Below are positions 53,599 through 64,000 of a stretch of DNA of 64,000 bases, piece by piece. Source of the stretch: Mycolicibacterium phocaicum (GTDB taxonomy: Bacteria; Actinomycetota; Actinomycetes; Mycobacteriales; Mycobacteriaceae); NCBI RefSeq assembly GCF_010731115.1, contig NZ_AP022616.1, positions 2,356,001-2,420,000 on the forward strand, written 5' to 3'. Each line of letters opens with the position of its first letter. Within the stretch, counting starts at the first letter, position 1. The position numbers and the translations under genes are program-made. Below the pieces are notes generated by a model. That model saw only the letters and a list, made by a program, of their open reading frames with translations. It had not been told where the DNA came from and did not search any database.

Positions 53599-54792
53599 CT
53601 ATTCCTCGGCGGAGCGCTGTCCCAGCTCAGCCAGCCGACGCTGCAGAAATCGTCGTTCCGGCTCGGTCGTCGTCAAGGTCAGGGCGCGCTCGAACGCGCT
53701 GCGCGCCTCGTCGGTCCGGCCCAAACGGCGCAGCAATTCCGCCCGTGTCGACGGCAGATAGCGGTATTCGCCCAGATCAAGGGCATCGATGAGCCCGAGC
53801 GCCCGCGCGGGATCGCCCGCCTCGGCGACGGCCACCGCCCGATTGAGCGCCACGACCGGCGATCCCGTGAGCTGTTCGAGCCGCTCATACAGGACGACGA
53901 CCTCGTCCCAGTCGATCTCCGCGTCGGCCTGCAGCGAGGCGATGGCTGCCTGCAGGACGTATGGCCCGGCGGCCAACCGTAGGGCCAGCGCGCGGTCGAG
54001 GGCGGCGCGGCCGGCGTCGACCTTGGCCTGGTCGTACCGCGTCCGGTCCTGCTCGGCGAGGGGCACCACCCGGCCGTCGACCACGCGGGCCGCGCGCCGC
54101 GAATCGTGCAGCAGCATCAGGGCCAGCAGCCCGTAGGCCTCTGGTTCGTCGGCCAAGAGGTCGGCGAGCAGGCGGCCGAGCCGGATCGCTTCGCCGGCGA
54201 GGTCGCCCCGCTCGGTGAAGCCCTGGTTGAAGATCAGGTAGATCACCGCGAGCACCGCCGCCACCCGGTCCGGCAGCATCGGGTCGGCCGGCAGGGCGAA
54301 CGGGATGTTGGTCGCCTTGATCTTGGCCTTGGCGCGGGACAGGCGCCGCTTCATGGTGTCCTCGGACACCAGGAATGCCCGCCCGATCTCGGCCGTCGTC
54401 AGCCCGCCGAGCGCCCGCAGCGTGAGCGCCACCTGGGCCTCACGCGCCAACGCCGGATGACAGCACATGAACATCAGTTGCAGGCGCTCGTCGCCGATGG
54501 TGCTGTCATCGAGGTCGATCTCGTCCATGGTCGTCGCCTGTTGATCCGCGTGGAGCAGCCGGGTCTTGGCGCGCAGCGTCTGCTCGCGGCGCAACCGGTC
54601 GATCGCCACGTTGCGGCCAGTGCGCACCAGCCACGCCACCGGCGCGTCGGGCACACCGTCGCGGGACCACCGCTCGGCGGCACGGACGAACGCCTCCTGC
54701 GCGGCATCCTCGGCGAGTTCGAAGTCGCCGAGGATGCCGATGAGCGCGGCCAGGACCCGGCCCCACTCCCGCTGGAAGATGGCGTCGATCAG
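53599..54792 (-). CDS. ECF42-type sigma factor with TPR-like C-terminal extension
   Basis: About 398 residues. Sigma region 2 (GRVLAALIGILGDFELAEDAAQEAFVRA) and region 4 (LGGLTTAEIGRAFLVSEDTMKRRLSRAK), then an extension of about 200 residues with TPR-like helices (GDPARALGLIDALDLGEYRYLPSTRAELLRRLG). This layout plus a YCII/DGPF gene next door defines the ECF42 group. No ATG/GTG/TTG lies in frame between the YCII stop and the conserved region; CTG 54792, 8 nt after ggaggg, is the nearest candidate, and TTG 54906 inside YCII is the alternative. Inserted between rpmE and rho. Confidence 0.82.
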   Translation of the reverse strand: MIDAIFQREWGRVLAALIGILGDFELAEDAAQEAFVRAAERWSRDGVPDAPVAWLVRTGRNVAIDRLRREQTLRAKTRLLHADQQATTMDEIDLDDSTIGDERLQLMFMCCHPALAREAQVALTLRALGGLTTAEIGRAFLVSEDTMKRRLSRAKAKIKATNIPFALPADPMLPDRVAAVLAVIYLIFNQGFTERGDLAGEAIRLGRLLADLLADEPEAYGLLALMLLHDSRRAARVVDGRVVPLAEQDRTRYDQAKVDAGRAALDRALALRLAAGPYVLQAAIASLQADAEIDWDEVVVLYERLEQLTGSPVVALNRAVAVAEAGDPARALGLIDALDLGEYRYLPSTRAELLRRLGRTDEARSAFERALTLTTTEPERRFLQRRLAELGQRSAEE

Positions 54793-54805
54793 TAGCTCAA
54801 CCCTC

Positions 54806-54855
54806 CCCGTCGCTTCGCTCGCCCCGTTGCCCCTTCCCGTCGCTTCGCCCGCCCT
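54806..54855. repeat. 30-bp-period direct repeat at the YCII/sigma junction
   Basis: cccgtcgcttcgctcgcccc (54806-54825) recurs as cccgtcgcttcgcccgccct (54836-54855), 30 bp apart. It lies exactly where the sigma factor start should be and may be a small duplication. Confidence 0.6.
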
Positions 54856-55195
54856 ACCCCTCGCCCGGGACGTCGAAAAGCGGCCGTACCTCGACGCCGC
54901 CGCCAAGCCGCACAGCCGGGATCCGCTGGGCGAATTTGAGGGCTTCGTCGAGATTGTCGACGTCGATGACGAAGTAGCCGGCGAACACCTCTTTGGTGTC
55001 GGCGAAGGGACCATCGGTGATCAGGTCGGCCCGCACCGATGTCGCGGTTTCGACGGGCTGCAGGTGACCGCCACCGACGCACTGCGGTTCCTGACGAAGC
55101 GCCGCGTACTCGGCACTCAGGGCCGCGTGCTCTTCCTCGGTGATGTCGGTGTCGTGGCTGCCCGGCTTGATGTAGATCAGCGTTGCGTATTTCAT
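54854..55195 (-). CDS. YCII/DGPF domain protein
   Basis: 113 residues, ATG start. YCII-related fold with the DGPF motif in LITDGPFADTKEVFAGYFVIDVDNLDEAL. Such proteins are the standard partner of ECF42 sigma factors, probably as targets or modulators. Their biochemical role is not settled. First gene of the pair. Confidence 0.88.
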   Translation of the reverse strand: MKYATLIYIKPGSHDTDITEEEHAALSAEYAALRQEPQCVGGGHLQPVETATSVRADLITDGPFADTKEVFAGYFVIDVDNLDEALKFAQRIPAVRLGGGVEVRPLFDVPGEG

Positions 55196-55272
55196 CGTTG
55201 TCTCCTTCTGGGTTGATCGTCCAACAGCAGTGAGACGAACGGGGACCCATTGCGGGGACACGACGGTCGAAA

Positions 55273-56835
55273 TCAGTTTTCGGCGCGCGGTGTGTACTCC
55301 GTACCGTCGCGCTTCCACACCACCCGGCCGGCCGGATCGGCGCCCAAGGCGACCAGTTCCCGCTTGAGAATTTTGTTGGTCGCGGTGCTGGGCAGGTCGT
55401 CGGCGAGCCAGATGTACCGCGGCCACGACTTCGGGGACAGGTCGGGCTGTGCGGCCAGGAATTCCGCGAACGACTTCGGGTCGAGGGTCTGGCCGTCGCG
55501 CAGCACCATCGCGGCCATCACCTGGTCGCCGACGAACTCGTCAGGCACCGGATAGACCGCGACGCGGCTGATCACGGGATGGCGCAACAGGATTCGTTCG
55601 ATGGGCGCCGCGGTGATGTTCTCACCGTCCACGCGCATCCAGTCCGCGGTGCGGCCGGCGAGGTAGATCCAGCCGTCGGCATCGCGGTAGGCCAGGTCGC
55701 CCGACCAGTACATGCCGTGCCGAAGCCGCTCGTCCGTCGCGCCCTGGTCGTTGTGGTAGCCGCGGAACATGCCGCTGCCGTCGGTGTTCACCAGCTCGCC
55801 GGTGGCCGCCTCGGCATTGATCAGGGCGCCGGTGCCGTCGAAGCGCGCCACCTCGCACTCCTGGACAGTCTTGGGGTCGTAGATGGCGACACCCGGGAAG
55901 CCCTTGCCGACGCTGCCGGCCGGGGTCCCCTCGGAGCGGGTGATGATGATCGCGAGCTCGGTAGAGCCGAAGCCGTCCCACACGCTGCAGCCGAAGCGGC
56001 GGCTGAACTCGTCGATGTCGCGGTCGGCGGCCTCGTTGCCGAATGCGACGCGCAGCGGGTTGTCGTGGTCGTCGGGCTGCTCGGCGGTGGCCAGGATGTA
56101 GGCCAGCGGCTTGCCGACGTAGTTCATGTAGGTCGCGCCGTAGCGGCGGATGTCCGGGAGGAACCGCGACGCGGAGAACTGCGCGGGTGCCATCGCCGCG
56201 CCGGACGCGAGTGCGACGCCCCAGCCGGCGTAGACGCCGTTGGAGTGGAACAGCGGCATCGCCAGATAACAGGTGTCCTTGTCGGTCAGTTCGTAGCGCT
56301 GGACGAGCGCCACCGCGGAGAACAGCACGATGGAGTGCGCGACCTCGACGGCCTTGGGTTCGCCGCTGGTGCCGGAGGTGAAGATCATCATGAAGGTGTC
56401 GTCGGGCCCGACTTCACGATGCGGGATGAGGTCCTGCTGCGGCCATTCGGTCGCCGTGACGTCGATGACGGTGACGCCGGGCAGGCTGAGGCCGTCGAGC
56501 AGATCGCGGTGCTTGTCGTCGACCAGGACGATCTGGCATTCGACGCGCGCGATGTCGCGGGCGAGCGCCGCACCACGACGGGTGTTGTTGATGCCGCACA
56601 GCACGTAGCCGCCCAGTGCCGCGGCGGCCAGCGCCGTCAGCATGTCGGGGGTGTTTCCCAGCAGGGTGCCCACGTGCAGCGGCCGCAGTGGGTCGGCCCG
56701 GCCGATCAGGGCGGCGGCCTGCGCCCGCGCTTCGCCGACATACTCTCGCCAGGTCCGGGTTGTCTCGCCGTACTTCACGGCGAGGGTGTCCTGGTCGGCG
56801 CGTTCGCGAAGCAACTGCTGAAGGGTGTCCGTCAT
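55273..56835 (-). CDS. Fatty acyl-CoA synthetase/AMP-dependent ligase, FadD1/FadD17-like
   Basis: 520 residues. ANL superfamily: P-loop FTSGTSGEPKAVEV, adenine motif GFGSTELAI, YWSGDLAYRDADGWIYLAGRT and the C-terminal Lys in STATNKILKREL. Activates a carboxylic acid, probably a fatty or steroid-derived acid, to its CoA thioester. It resembles M. tuberculosis FadD1 in its N-terminus, but the symbol is not certain. Divergent from a TetR gene; inserted between rpmE and rho. Confidence 0.85.
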   Translation of the reverse strand: MTDTLQQLLRERADQDTLAVKYGETTRTWREYVGEARAQAAALIGRADPLRPLHVGTLLGNTPDMLTALAAAALGGYVLCGINNTRRGAALARDIARVECQIVLVDDKHRDLLDGLSLPGVTVIDVTATEWPQQDLIPHREVGPDDTFMMIFTSGTSGEPKAVEVAHSIVLFSAVALVQRYELTDKDTCYLAMPLFHSNGVYAGWGVALASGAAMAPAQFSASRFLPDIRRYGATYMNYVGKPLAYILATAEQPDDHDNPLRVAFGNEAADRDIDEFSRRFGCSVWDGFGSTELAIIITRSEGTPAGSVGKGFPGVAIYDPKTVQECEVARFDGTGALINAEAATGELVNTDGSGMFRGYHNDQGATDERLRHGMYWSGDLAYRDADGWIYLAGRTADWMRVDGENITAAPIERILLRHPVISRVAVYPVPDEFVGDQVMAAMVLRDGQTLDPKSFAEFLAAQPDLSPKSWPRYIWLADDLPSTATNKILKRELVALGADPAGRVVWKRDGTEYTPRAEN

Positions 56836-56897
56836 TTGGGCTCCCGGTGCGGTGGGCGATCACGCAGACCACCCGGAGTGAACAGATTCTTGAAAGT

Positions 56898-56913
56898 GTC
56901 TACCATGGTTGAC
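56898..56913. promoter_or_regulatory. Probable TetR operator (fadD/tetR)
   Basis: gtctaccatggttgac: an 8-bp perfect core accatggt extended by gtc/gac with one mismatched pair, in the 149-bp gap between divergent genes. Confidence 0.45.
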
Positions 56914-56984
56914 GGGTAGCGCAATAGCGGCAGCGCCCTGGCAGAATCGTCGTTCGCCCGGTTGACATGTGAGGAGACATCCCG

Positions 56985-57584
56985 GTGGCAAGCCCAGAAT
57001 CCCCGAAAAGCGTGCGCGATCGACTCATCGACGCCGCCGAAGAGTGCATGCGCGCCAAGGGAATTCGCGCCACGACGGTATCCGAGGTCGCCGAGGCCGC
57101 CGGCGTCTCCCGCGGGTGGCTGTACCGGCACTTCCCCGACAAGGTGACGCTGCTGGGCGCCGCGATCGTCCGGCTGAACAACGCCTACTGGACCGACGCG
57201 CACGCCATGCTCGCGTCGATCGAAGGCCTGGACAACCAGATCGTCACCGGAATCCAGCACGGCCGCACCGCCTATGACGACCCCGGCGCGCTGTTGATGA
57301 AGCTGCGCGTCGAGGAGCCCGACGAGTTCGCCGCCTGCGCCGGTGCGGGCGTGCAGGGCCTGGTCCCCGACCTCGCCGATTTCTGGTCCCGCTACCTCGT
57401 CGCCGCCCGCGACAACGGCGAAATCCACCCCGACACCGATGTCGACGACGCCGCCGAGTGGATCGCGCGCGTCATCCTGTCGCTGGCCACGATGCCCGGA
57501 CGGCGGTTGGACGCCAACAGTGCCGACGAACTGCTCGCACACGTGCGGCGGTACGTGATGCCGGGCCTGAAGGCCCAGCCGTAA
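56985..57584 (+). CDS. TetR/AcrR family transcriptional regulator
   Basis: 199 residues, GTG start with gaggag 9 nt upstream. Helix-turn-helix ATTVSEVAEAAGVSRGWLYRHFPDK. The C-terminal ligand domain is unlike the other two TetR proteins here. Divergent from the acyl-CoA synthetase gene, so it likely senses an acyl-CoA or related acid and controls it. Confidence 0.87.
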   Translation: MASPESPKSVRDRLIDAAEECMRAKGIRATTVSEVAEAAGVSRGWLYRHFPDKVTLLGAAIVRLNNAYWTDAHAMLASIEGLDNQIVTGIQHGRTAYDDPGALLMKLRVEEPDEFAACAGAGVQGLVPDLADFWSRYLVAARDNGEIHPDTDVDDAAEWIARVILSLATMPGRRLDANSADELLAHVRRYVMPGLKAQP

Positions 57585-57596
57585 TTCGACGACCAC

Positions 57597-57640
57597 ACGC
57601 AAAAGCCCCCGAAATCGGCTGATTTCGGGGGCTTTTGCGT
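57597..57640. terminator. Bidirectional terminator between tetR and rho
   Basis: Perfect 20-bp inverted repeat (57597-57616 / 57621-57640) with 4-nt loop ggct; the stem contains gcccccgaaatc and, on each strand, ends in a cttttgcg run. Between convergent genes. Confidence 0.85.
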
Positions 57641-57650
57641 GGGCCGGCGC

Positions 57651-59633
57651 CTAGTCGGCGTCCATGTTGCCCGGGGCCGTCTTCGAGACCTGAACCAGGA
57701 ACTCGTAGTTGGTCTTGGTCTTGCGCAGCTGGCTCATCAGCAGGTCGATGGCCTGGTGCGGGTCCAGACCCGACAGCACGCGACGCAGCTTGTGCACGAT
57801 CGCGAACTCGTCCGGGCCGAGCAGCAGCTCGTCCTTACGGGTACCGGACGGGTTGACGTCGACGGCCGGGAACACGCGACGCTCGGCGATCTTGCGGTCG
57901 AGCTTGAGCTCGGCGTTACCTGTGCCCTTGAACTCCTCGAAGATGACGGTGTCACCGGTGGAACCGGTCTCGACCATCGCGGTCGCGATGATGGTCAGCG
58001 AGCCACCGTTCTCGATGTTGCGCGCCGCGCCGAGGAAGCGCTTCGGCGGGTACAGCGCGGTGGAGTCGACACCACCGGACAGGATGCGGCCCGACGCCGG
58101 CGACGCGTTGTTGTACGCGCGGCCCAGACGGGTGATCGAGTCCAGCAGCACCACGACGTCCTTGCCCTGCTCGACCAGGCGCTTGGCCCGCTCGATGGCC
58201 AGCTCGGCGGCCTGGGTGTGGTCTGACGGCGGCCGGTCGAAGGTCGAGGCGATGACCTCACCCTTCACCGAGCGCTGCATGTCGGTGACCTCTTCCGGAC
58301 GCTCGTCGACGAGCACCACCATGAGGTGGCATTCCGGGTTGTTCTTGGTGATCGCGTTGGCGATGTCCTGCATGATCGTCGTCTTACCGGCCTTCGGCGG
58401 GGACACGATCAGCGCCCGCTGGCCCTTACCGATCGGCATGATCAGGTCGATCACACGCGTGGTCAGCCGCTCCGGCGTGGTCTCCAGGCGCAGCCGCTGG
58501 TTCGGGTACAGCGGGGTCAGCTTGGTGAAGTCGGGGCGGTTGCGCGCGGCCTCGACCGGACCGCCGTTGACGCTGTCCAGACGCACCAGCGGGTTGAACT
58601 TCTGGCGCGGGTTGTTGCCGCCGCCGCCGGTGTTCTCACCCTCGCGCGGCACCCGCACGGCGCCTGTCACCGCGTCGCCGCGGCGCAGTCCGTTCTTGCG
58701 GACCATGTTCATCGAGACGTAGACGTCGTTCGGCCCGGCCAGGTAGCCCGACGTGCGGACGAACGCGTAGTTGTCCAGCACGTCGAGGATGCCGGCGACC
58801 GGCTGCAGGACGTCGTCCTCGCGCAGTTCGGTCTCGGCGTTCCCGCCCTGGTTGTCGCCGCGCTCGCCACGACGACGACGGTCGCGGTCACGGAACCGAC
58901 GGCCGCGACGGCCCTGGCGGCTGTCGTCGTCGTCGTCGTTGTTGTTGGAGTTGTCGCCCTGGTCGCGGTTACCACCCTGGTTGCGGTTGCCGCCCTGGTT
59001 GCGGTTGCCGCCCTGGTTGTCGCCGCCGCGGTCGCGGTTGCCACCCTGCTCGCGGTTGCCGCCCTGGTTACCTTCGGCCTTGTTGCCGCCCTGGTTGCTG
59101 TTGTCGGCGTTCCGCTCGCGGTTCCGCTCCTCGCGGGGGGCGTCGGCGTTCTCGGTGTTCTCGGCCTTGTCCGCCTTCTCGGCGGGCTTGTCGCCGGCAT
59201 CACCGGCGTCGCCGTCGGCGGGCGCGCCGGCCCGGCGCGATGCGCCACGGCGCTCGCGGCGCGGGGCCTGCTCGGCCGCGGGGGCGTCACCGGCGGCAGC
59301 GTCGGTGTTGGTCGCCGCCGGGGCTTCCTTGGCCTCGCTGGGGGCGTCGGTGCCGTTCACGGCCTCGGCGGTCTTGGTCTCGTTCTTGGCTTCGGCCTTG
59401 GCGGCTTTGGCCTCGGTCTTGGCGCCGTTGGCCTCGCCACGGTGCTCGCGGATGGCGGCGATCAGTTCGCTCTTGCGCATCCCGGAGGTGCCCTTGACGC
59501 CAACCTCGGCGGCGAGCGCGCGCAGGTCGGGGAGCAGAAGGCTGGTCAGCGATCCGGAGCGTCCGGCCGCCGGCGCTTCAGTTGCCGGCGCATCAGTGTT
59601 GCCGTCGGCGGTGAAGAGGTCCGTATCAGTCAC
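57651..59633 (-). CDS. rho: Transcription termination factor Rho with long disordered N-terminus
   Basis: 660 residues from GTG 59633 (TDTDLFTADG), with gaaagga 8 nt upstream. Order: Rho N-domain (27-63, SLTSLLLPDLRALAAEVG), a disordered insert (about 64-265) rich in Ala/Lys/Glu and then Gly/Asn/Arg, the RNA-binding cold-shock domain (VAGILDVLDNYAFVRTSGYL) and the RecA-like ATPase (Walker A PPKAGKTT; Q-loop VKGEVIASTFD). The insert holds repeats of GGNRNQ. Mycobacterial Rho typically has such an insert; this one is longer than the M. tuberculosis protein (about 602 residues). Confidence 0.95.
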   Translation of the reverse strand: MTDTDLFTADGNTDAPATEAPAAGRSGSLTSLLLPDLRALAAEVGVKGTSGMRKSELIAAIREHRGEANGAKTEAKAAKAEAKNETKTAEAVNGTDAPSEAKEAPAATNTDAAAGDAPAAEQAPRRERRGASRRAGAPADGDAGDAGDKPAEKADKAENTENADAPREERNRERNADNSNQGGNKAEGNQGGNREQGGNRDRGGDNQGGNRNQGGNRNQGGNRDQGDNSNNNDDDDDSRQGRRGRRFRDRDRRRRGERGDNQGGNAETELREDDVLQPVAGILDVLDNYAFVRTSGYLAGPNDVYVSMNMVRKNGLRRGDAVTGAVRVPREGENTGGGGNNPRQKFNPLVRLDSVNGGPVEAARNRPDFTKLTPLYPNQRLRLETTPERLTTRVIDLIMPIGKGQRALIVSPPKAGKTTIMQDIANAITKNNPECHLMVVLVDERPEEVTDMQRSVKGEVIASTFDRPPSDHTQAAELAIERAKRLVEQGKDVVVLLDSITRLGRAYNNASPASGRILSGGVDSTALYPPKRFLGAARNIENGGSLTIIATAMVETGSTGDTVIFEEFKGTGNAELKLDRKIAERRVFPAVDVNPSGTRKDELLLGPDEFAIVHKLRRVLSGLDPHQAIDLLMSQLRKTKTNYEFLVQVSKTAPGNMDAD

Positions 59634-59867
59634 GGATTTCCTTTCTGTGCCCTCGCGCAGCTGATCAGGCGAGGGTTGTGTTCGCAGTCGGACGGCTTCC
59701 CCGAACCGCATTCGTCAAATGCCGGGTCGGCTGCGCAGTGCAACAGCCAAGCGCCAGGATTTGCCGCCGTGCGGCGAACCATCAGTCCACGAGTTGAACA
59801 TCTAAGAGAAGAGTGGTCGTCCTACCGTAGGCGCAGGTACTAGAGCCTGCGATTGCTGGACGCTGCG
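59634..59867 (-). other. rho leader region
   Basis: About 230 bp of untranslated leader without a credible gene. It contains a hairpin gcagg...cctgc (around 59832-59850) and gccgc-acg-gcggc (around 59762-59774). Long leaders of rho commonly allow autoregulation. Confidence 0.5.
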
Positions 59868-59896
59868 AGAATATCTCTGATCCGACAATGAAGCAA
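59868..59896 (-). promoter_or_regulatory. Probable rho promoter
   Basis: -35 TTGCTT (59891-59896), 17-nt spacer, -10 TATTCT (59868-59873), fitting the mycobacterial TAnnnT form. It lies between thrB and rho and gives a leader of about 230 nt. Confidence 0.6.
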
Positions 59897-59924
59897 GAAT
59901 TGCCACTCCGGCGTGTGCTTTCCG

Positions 59925-61926
<2,002 letters not shown>

Positions 61927-61927
<1 letters not shown>

Positions 61928-63246
61928 TACTTACTGGTCCCTTCCATGCGCAGCACGCTGTTGATGCTCTGCACTGCTTCGTGATCGGCAAGGGCCGCAA
62001 CGGTTTCCGACAGCGCTTCGTCGGTTGCCCGGTGGGTGACGACGACGATGCGGGCGCCGCTGCGCTGGCCGGACTCGTCCTCCATGCCCTCCTGGCGGAC
62101 TTCGGCGATGCTGACCTCACGCTTGCCGAATTCGGCTGCGACAGAGGACAACACACCGGGCTTGTCCGCCACGTTCATGCTGACGTAGTAGCGGGTCTCG
62201 ATGGCGCCGATCGAGGCGATGGGCAGCTTGGCGTACTTGGATTCCCGCGGCCCGCGGCCACCCTGCACGCGGTTGCGCGCGGCCATGACGACGTCACCCA
62301 TGACGGCCGACGCGGTCGGTGCGCCACCTGCGCCGCGGCCGTAGAACATCAGCTCGCCGGCGGCCTCGGCCTCGACGAAGACCGCGTTGAACGCGCCGTT
62401 GACCGAGGCCAACGGGTGGTCCAGGGGCACCAGCGCCGGGTACACACGAGCCGAAACCCGTTGCTTGCCTTTGCCGGTGGTCAAGCGCTCGCAGATGGCG
62501 AGCAACTTGATGGTGCAGCCCAGTGCCTTGGCGGACTCGAAGTCTGCGGCGCTGACCTTCGTCATGCCCTCGCGGTAGACGTCGTCGGCGGTGACCCGGG
62601 TGTGGAACGCGATGGACGCCAGGATGGCGGCCTTGGCGGCGGCGTCGTAGCCCTCGACGTCGGCGGTCGGGTCGGCCTCGGCGTAGCCCAGCACACCGGC
62701 TTCGGCGAGCGCGTCGGCGTAGTCGGCGCCGGTCTCACTCATCGCCGACAGGATGTAGTTGGTGGTGCCGTTGACGATGCCCGCCACCCGCAGCACGACG
62801 TCACCCGCGAGCGACTGGGTCAGCGGCCGGATCACCGGGATCGCGCCGGCGACGGCCGCCTCGAAATACAGGTCCACGCGCGCCTTTTCGGCCGCCTGGG
62901 CCAGTTCACCGGTGGATTGCGCCATCAGCGCCTTGTTGGCGGTGACCACCGACTTGCCCTGCTCCAGCGCGGCCATGATGGCCTTGCGGGCCGGCTCGAC
63001 GGGACCCATGAGCTCGATGACGATGTCGACGTCGTCGCGCGACACCAGCGCCTCGATGTCGTCGGTGAGCATGTCGACCGACACGCCACGGCCCTTGGCC
63101 ACCTTGCGGACACCGACGCCGCGCAACTCCAGGGGCGCACCGATGCGAGCAGCCAGGTCGTCAGCGCTGTCCTCGATGATCCGGACCACCTCGGTCCCGA
63201 CGTTCCCGAGTCCGAGAACTGCTACGCCGATTGGCTTTTCACTCAT
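61927..63246 (-). CDS. hom: Homoserine dehydrogenase
   Basis: 439 residues. N-terminal NAD(P)-binding [13 protein letters not shown], catalytic domain with [21 protein letters not shown], and a C-terminal ACT domain ([28 protein letters not shown]) that allows feedback by threonine. ATG start overlaps the lysA stop (ATGA). Called thrA in M. tuberculosis. Confidence 0.96.
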
Positions 63247-64000
63247 TGACCACTCACCTCCAGGCTCAACAGGTCTTCGACGGTCTCCCGGCGCAAGATC
63301 AGGCGTGCGTTGCCGTCCTTCACCGCGACGACGGCGGGACGGGTCAGCAGGTTGTACCGGCTGGACATCGAATAGCAGTAGGCGCCGGTGGCGGCGACTG
63401 CCAGCAGATCACCGGGCACCAAATCCTCGGACACCCAGGTGTCGCGGACGATGATGTCGCCGGTCTCGCAGTGCTTTCCGACGATCCGGGCCAGCGTCGC
63501 GGGGGCGTCGCTGGCGCGCGACACCAGCCGGGCGTCGTACTGGGCGTCGTACAGCGACGGCCGGATGTTGTCGCTCATGCCGCCGTCGACGCTGACGTAG
63601 CGCCGGTACTTGTCGGCCGACACGGCAACGTCTTTCACGGTGCCGACCTCGTACAGCGTGATGGTGCCGGGGCCCGCGATGGCGCGGCCGGGCTCCACGA
63701 CCAGCTTGGGGGTCGGCAGACCGACGGCCTCGGATTCGGCCTTCACGATGGCCTTGAGCTTGTCGGCCAGTTCCTTCATGGGTGGCGGGTCATCGCTGGG
63801 CAGGTAGGAGATGCCCAGTCCCCCACCGAGATCCATGACCGACATCTGCGCGGTCTTCTCGACGCCGAATTCGGCGACGACGTCGCGCAGCAGGCCGATG
63901 ACGCGATGGGCCGCGATCTCGAACCCGGCGACGTCGAAGATCTGCGAGCCGACGTGGCAGTGCAGGCCGACCAGGCGCAGGTTGTCGGTGGCGAAGACCT
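63243..64000 (-). CDS. lysA: Diaminopimelate decarboxylase, 3' part (5' end outside window)
   Basis: The frame is open to the window edge; about 251 C-terminal residues are present. Visible are [26 protein letters not shown] (PLP phosphate site), [17 protein letters not shown] and [13 protein letters not shown] with the active-site Cys. Converts meso-DAP to lysine. First in the coupled run lysA-hom-thrC-thrB. An internal ATG at 63845 is not the start, because conserved sequence continues upstream. Confidence 0.95.
   Translation of the reverse strand, partial: VFATDNLRLVGLHCHVGSQIFDVAGFEIAAHRVIGLLRDVVAEFGVEKTAQMSVMDLGGGLGISYLPSDDPPPMKELADKLKAIVKAESEAVGLPTPKLVVEPGRAIAGPGTITLYEVGTVKDVAVSADKYRRYVSVDGGMSDNIRPSLYDAQYDARLVSRASDAPATLARIVGKHCETGDIIVRDTWVSEDLVPGDLLAVAATGAYCYSMSSRYNLLTRPAVVAVKDGNARLILRRETVEDLLSLEVSGQ

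Noticed and set aside
58960..59093. Short tandem repeats in rho as a CRISPR-like or regulatory repeat
   Set aside because: They are in frame within rho and encode GGNRNQ-type peptide repeats, so they are coding repeats.
61981..63249. Long plus-strand open frame opposite hom
   Set aside because: Antisense shadow; hom on the other strand is fully conserved.

Overview
The window is chromosomal DNA from a rapidly growing mycobacterium, probably a Mycolicibacterium. The G+C content is high, GTG starts and 1-4 nt start/stop overlaps are frequent, and the 16S gene has the short helix 18 typical of fast growers. Gene order follows the Mycobacterium tuberculosis block from about Rv1293 (lysA) to Rv1342c, read in the opposite direction. 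M. tuberculosis locus names are used from general knowledge; no database was searched. This is mainly a core housekeeping region with accessory insertions, and I found no phage, IS element, CRISPR array or tRNA gene.

Layout. 1-8.1 kb: a DUF3817 membrane protein cut by the window edge; an accessory patch (a probably frameshifted AbiEi/DUF559-type gene bracketed by two copies of a hairpin repeat, and a haloalkane dehalogenase divergent from a TetR regulator); then rdgB, rph, a cAMP phosphodiesterase-like gene, a rhomboid protease, a P1-family peptidase, a DUF2017 gene and clpS. The murI and mec-cysO-cysM genes expected in this stretch are absent. 8.1-14.1 kb: pncB-dinG, then an inserted MarR/flavin monooxygenase pair and a virginiamycin B lyase-like gene. 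14-21.1 kb: alpha-glucan metabolism (glgP on the minus strand, glgE-glgB on the plus strand). 21-30.8 kb: an inserted TetR/alpha-beta hydrolase pair, a thioredoxin-like chaperone, a second DUF3817 gene, fadA4, methylmalonyl-CoA epimerase, a small zinc protein, nucS, an adenylate cyclase, and an inserted pair of secreted proteins, one with a KstR-like operator. 31-33 kb: ada/alkA-ogt alkylation repair.

33.1-38.8 kb: one rRNA operon on the minus strand (16S-23S-5S, no tRNA in the spacer) with two recognisable promoters and a boxA leader, lying downstream of murA as rrnA does in other mycobacteria. 38.8-53.5 kb: murA, a PduO-type cobalamin adenosyltransferase, a DUF2550 gene, the ATP synthase operon atpIBEFHAGDC, and wecA, sua5, prmC, prfA and rpmE, the last five forming a second minus-strand run upstream of atp.

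53.5-64 kb: an inserted ECF42-type sigma factor/YCII pair and a fadD/TetR pair, then rho with a long disordered N-terminus and a roughly 230-nt leader, thrB, thrC, hom and the 3' part of lysA.

The most interesting items are the hairpin-flanked DUF559 gene, the missing murI and cysM-cysO-mec genes, an alpha/beta hydrolase with Ala at the nucleophile position, the KstR-like operator before a DUF1214 exported protein, the sigma factor without a canonical start codon, and the Gly-Asn-rich N-terminus of Rho. I do not see a clearly undescribed multi-gene system.
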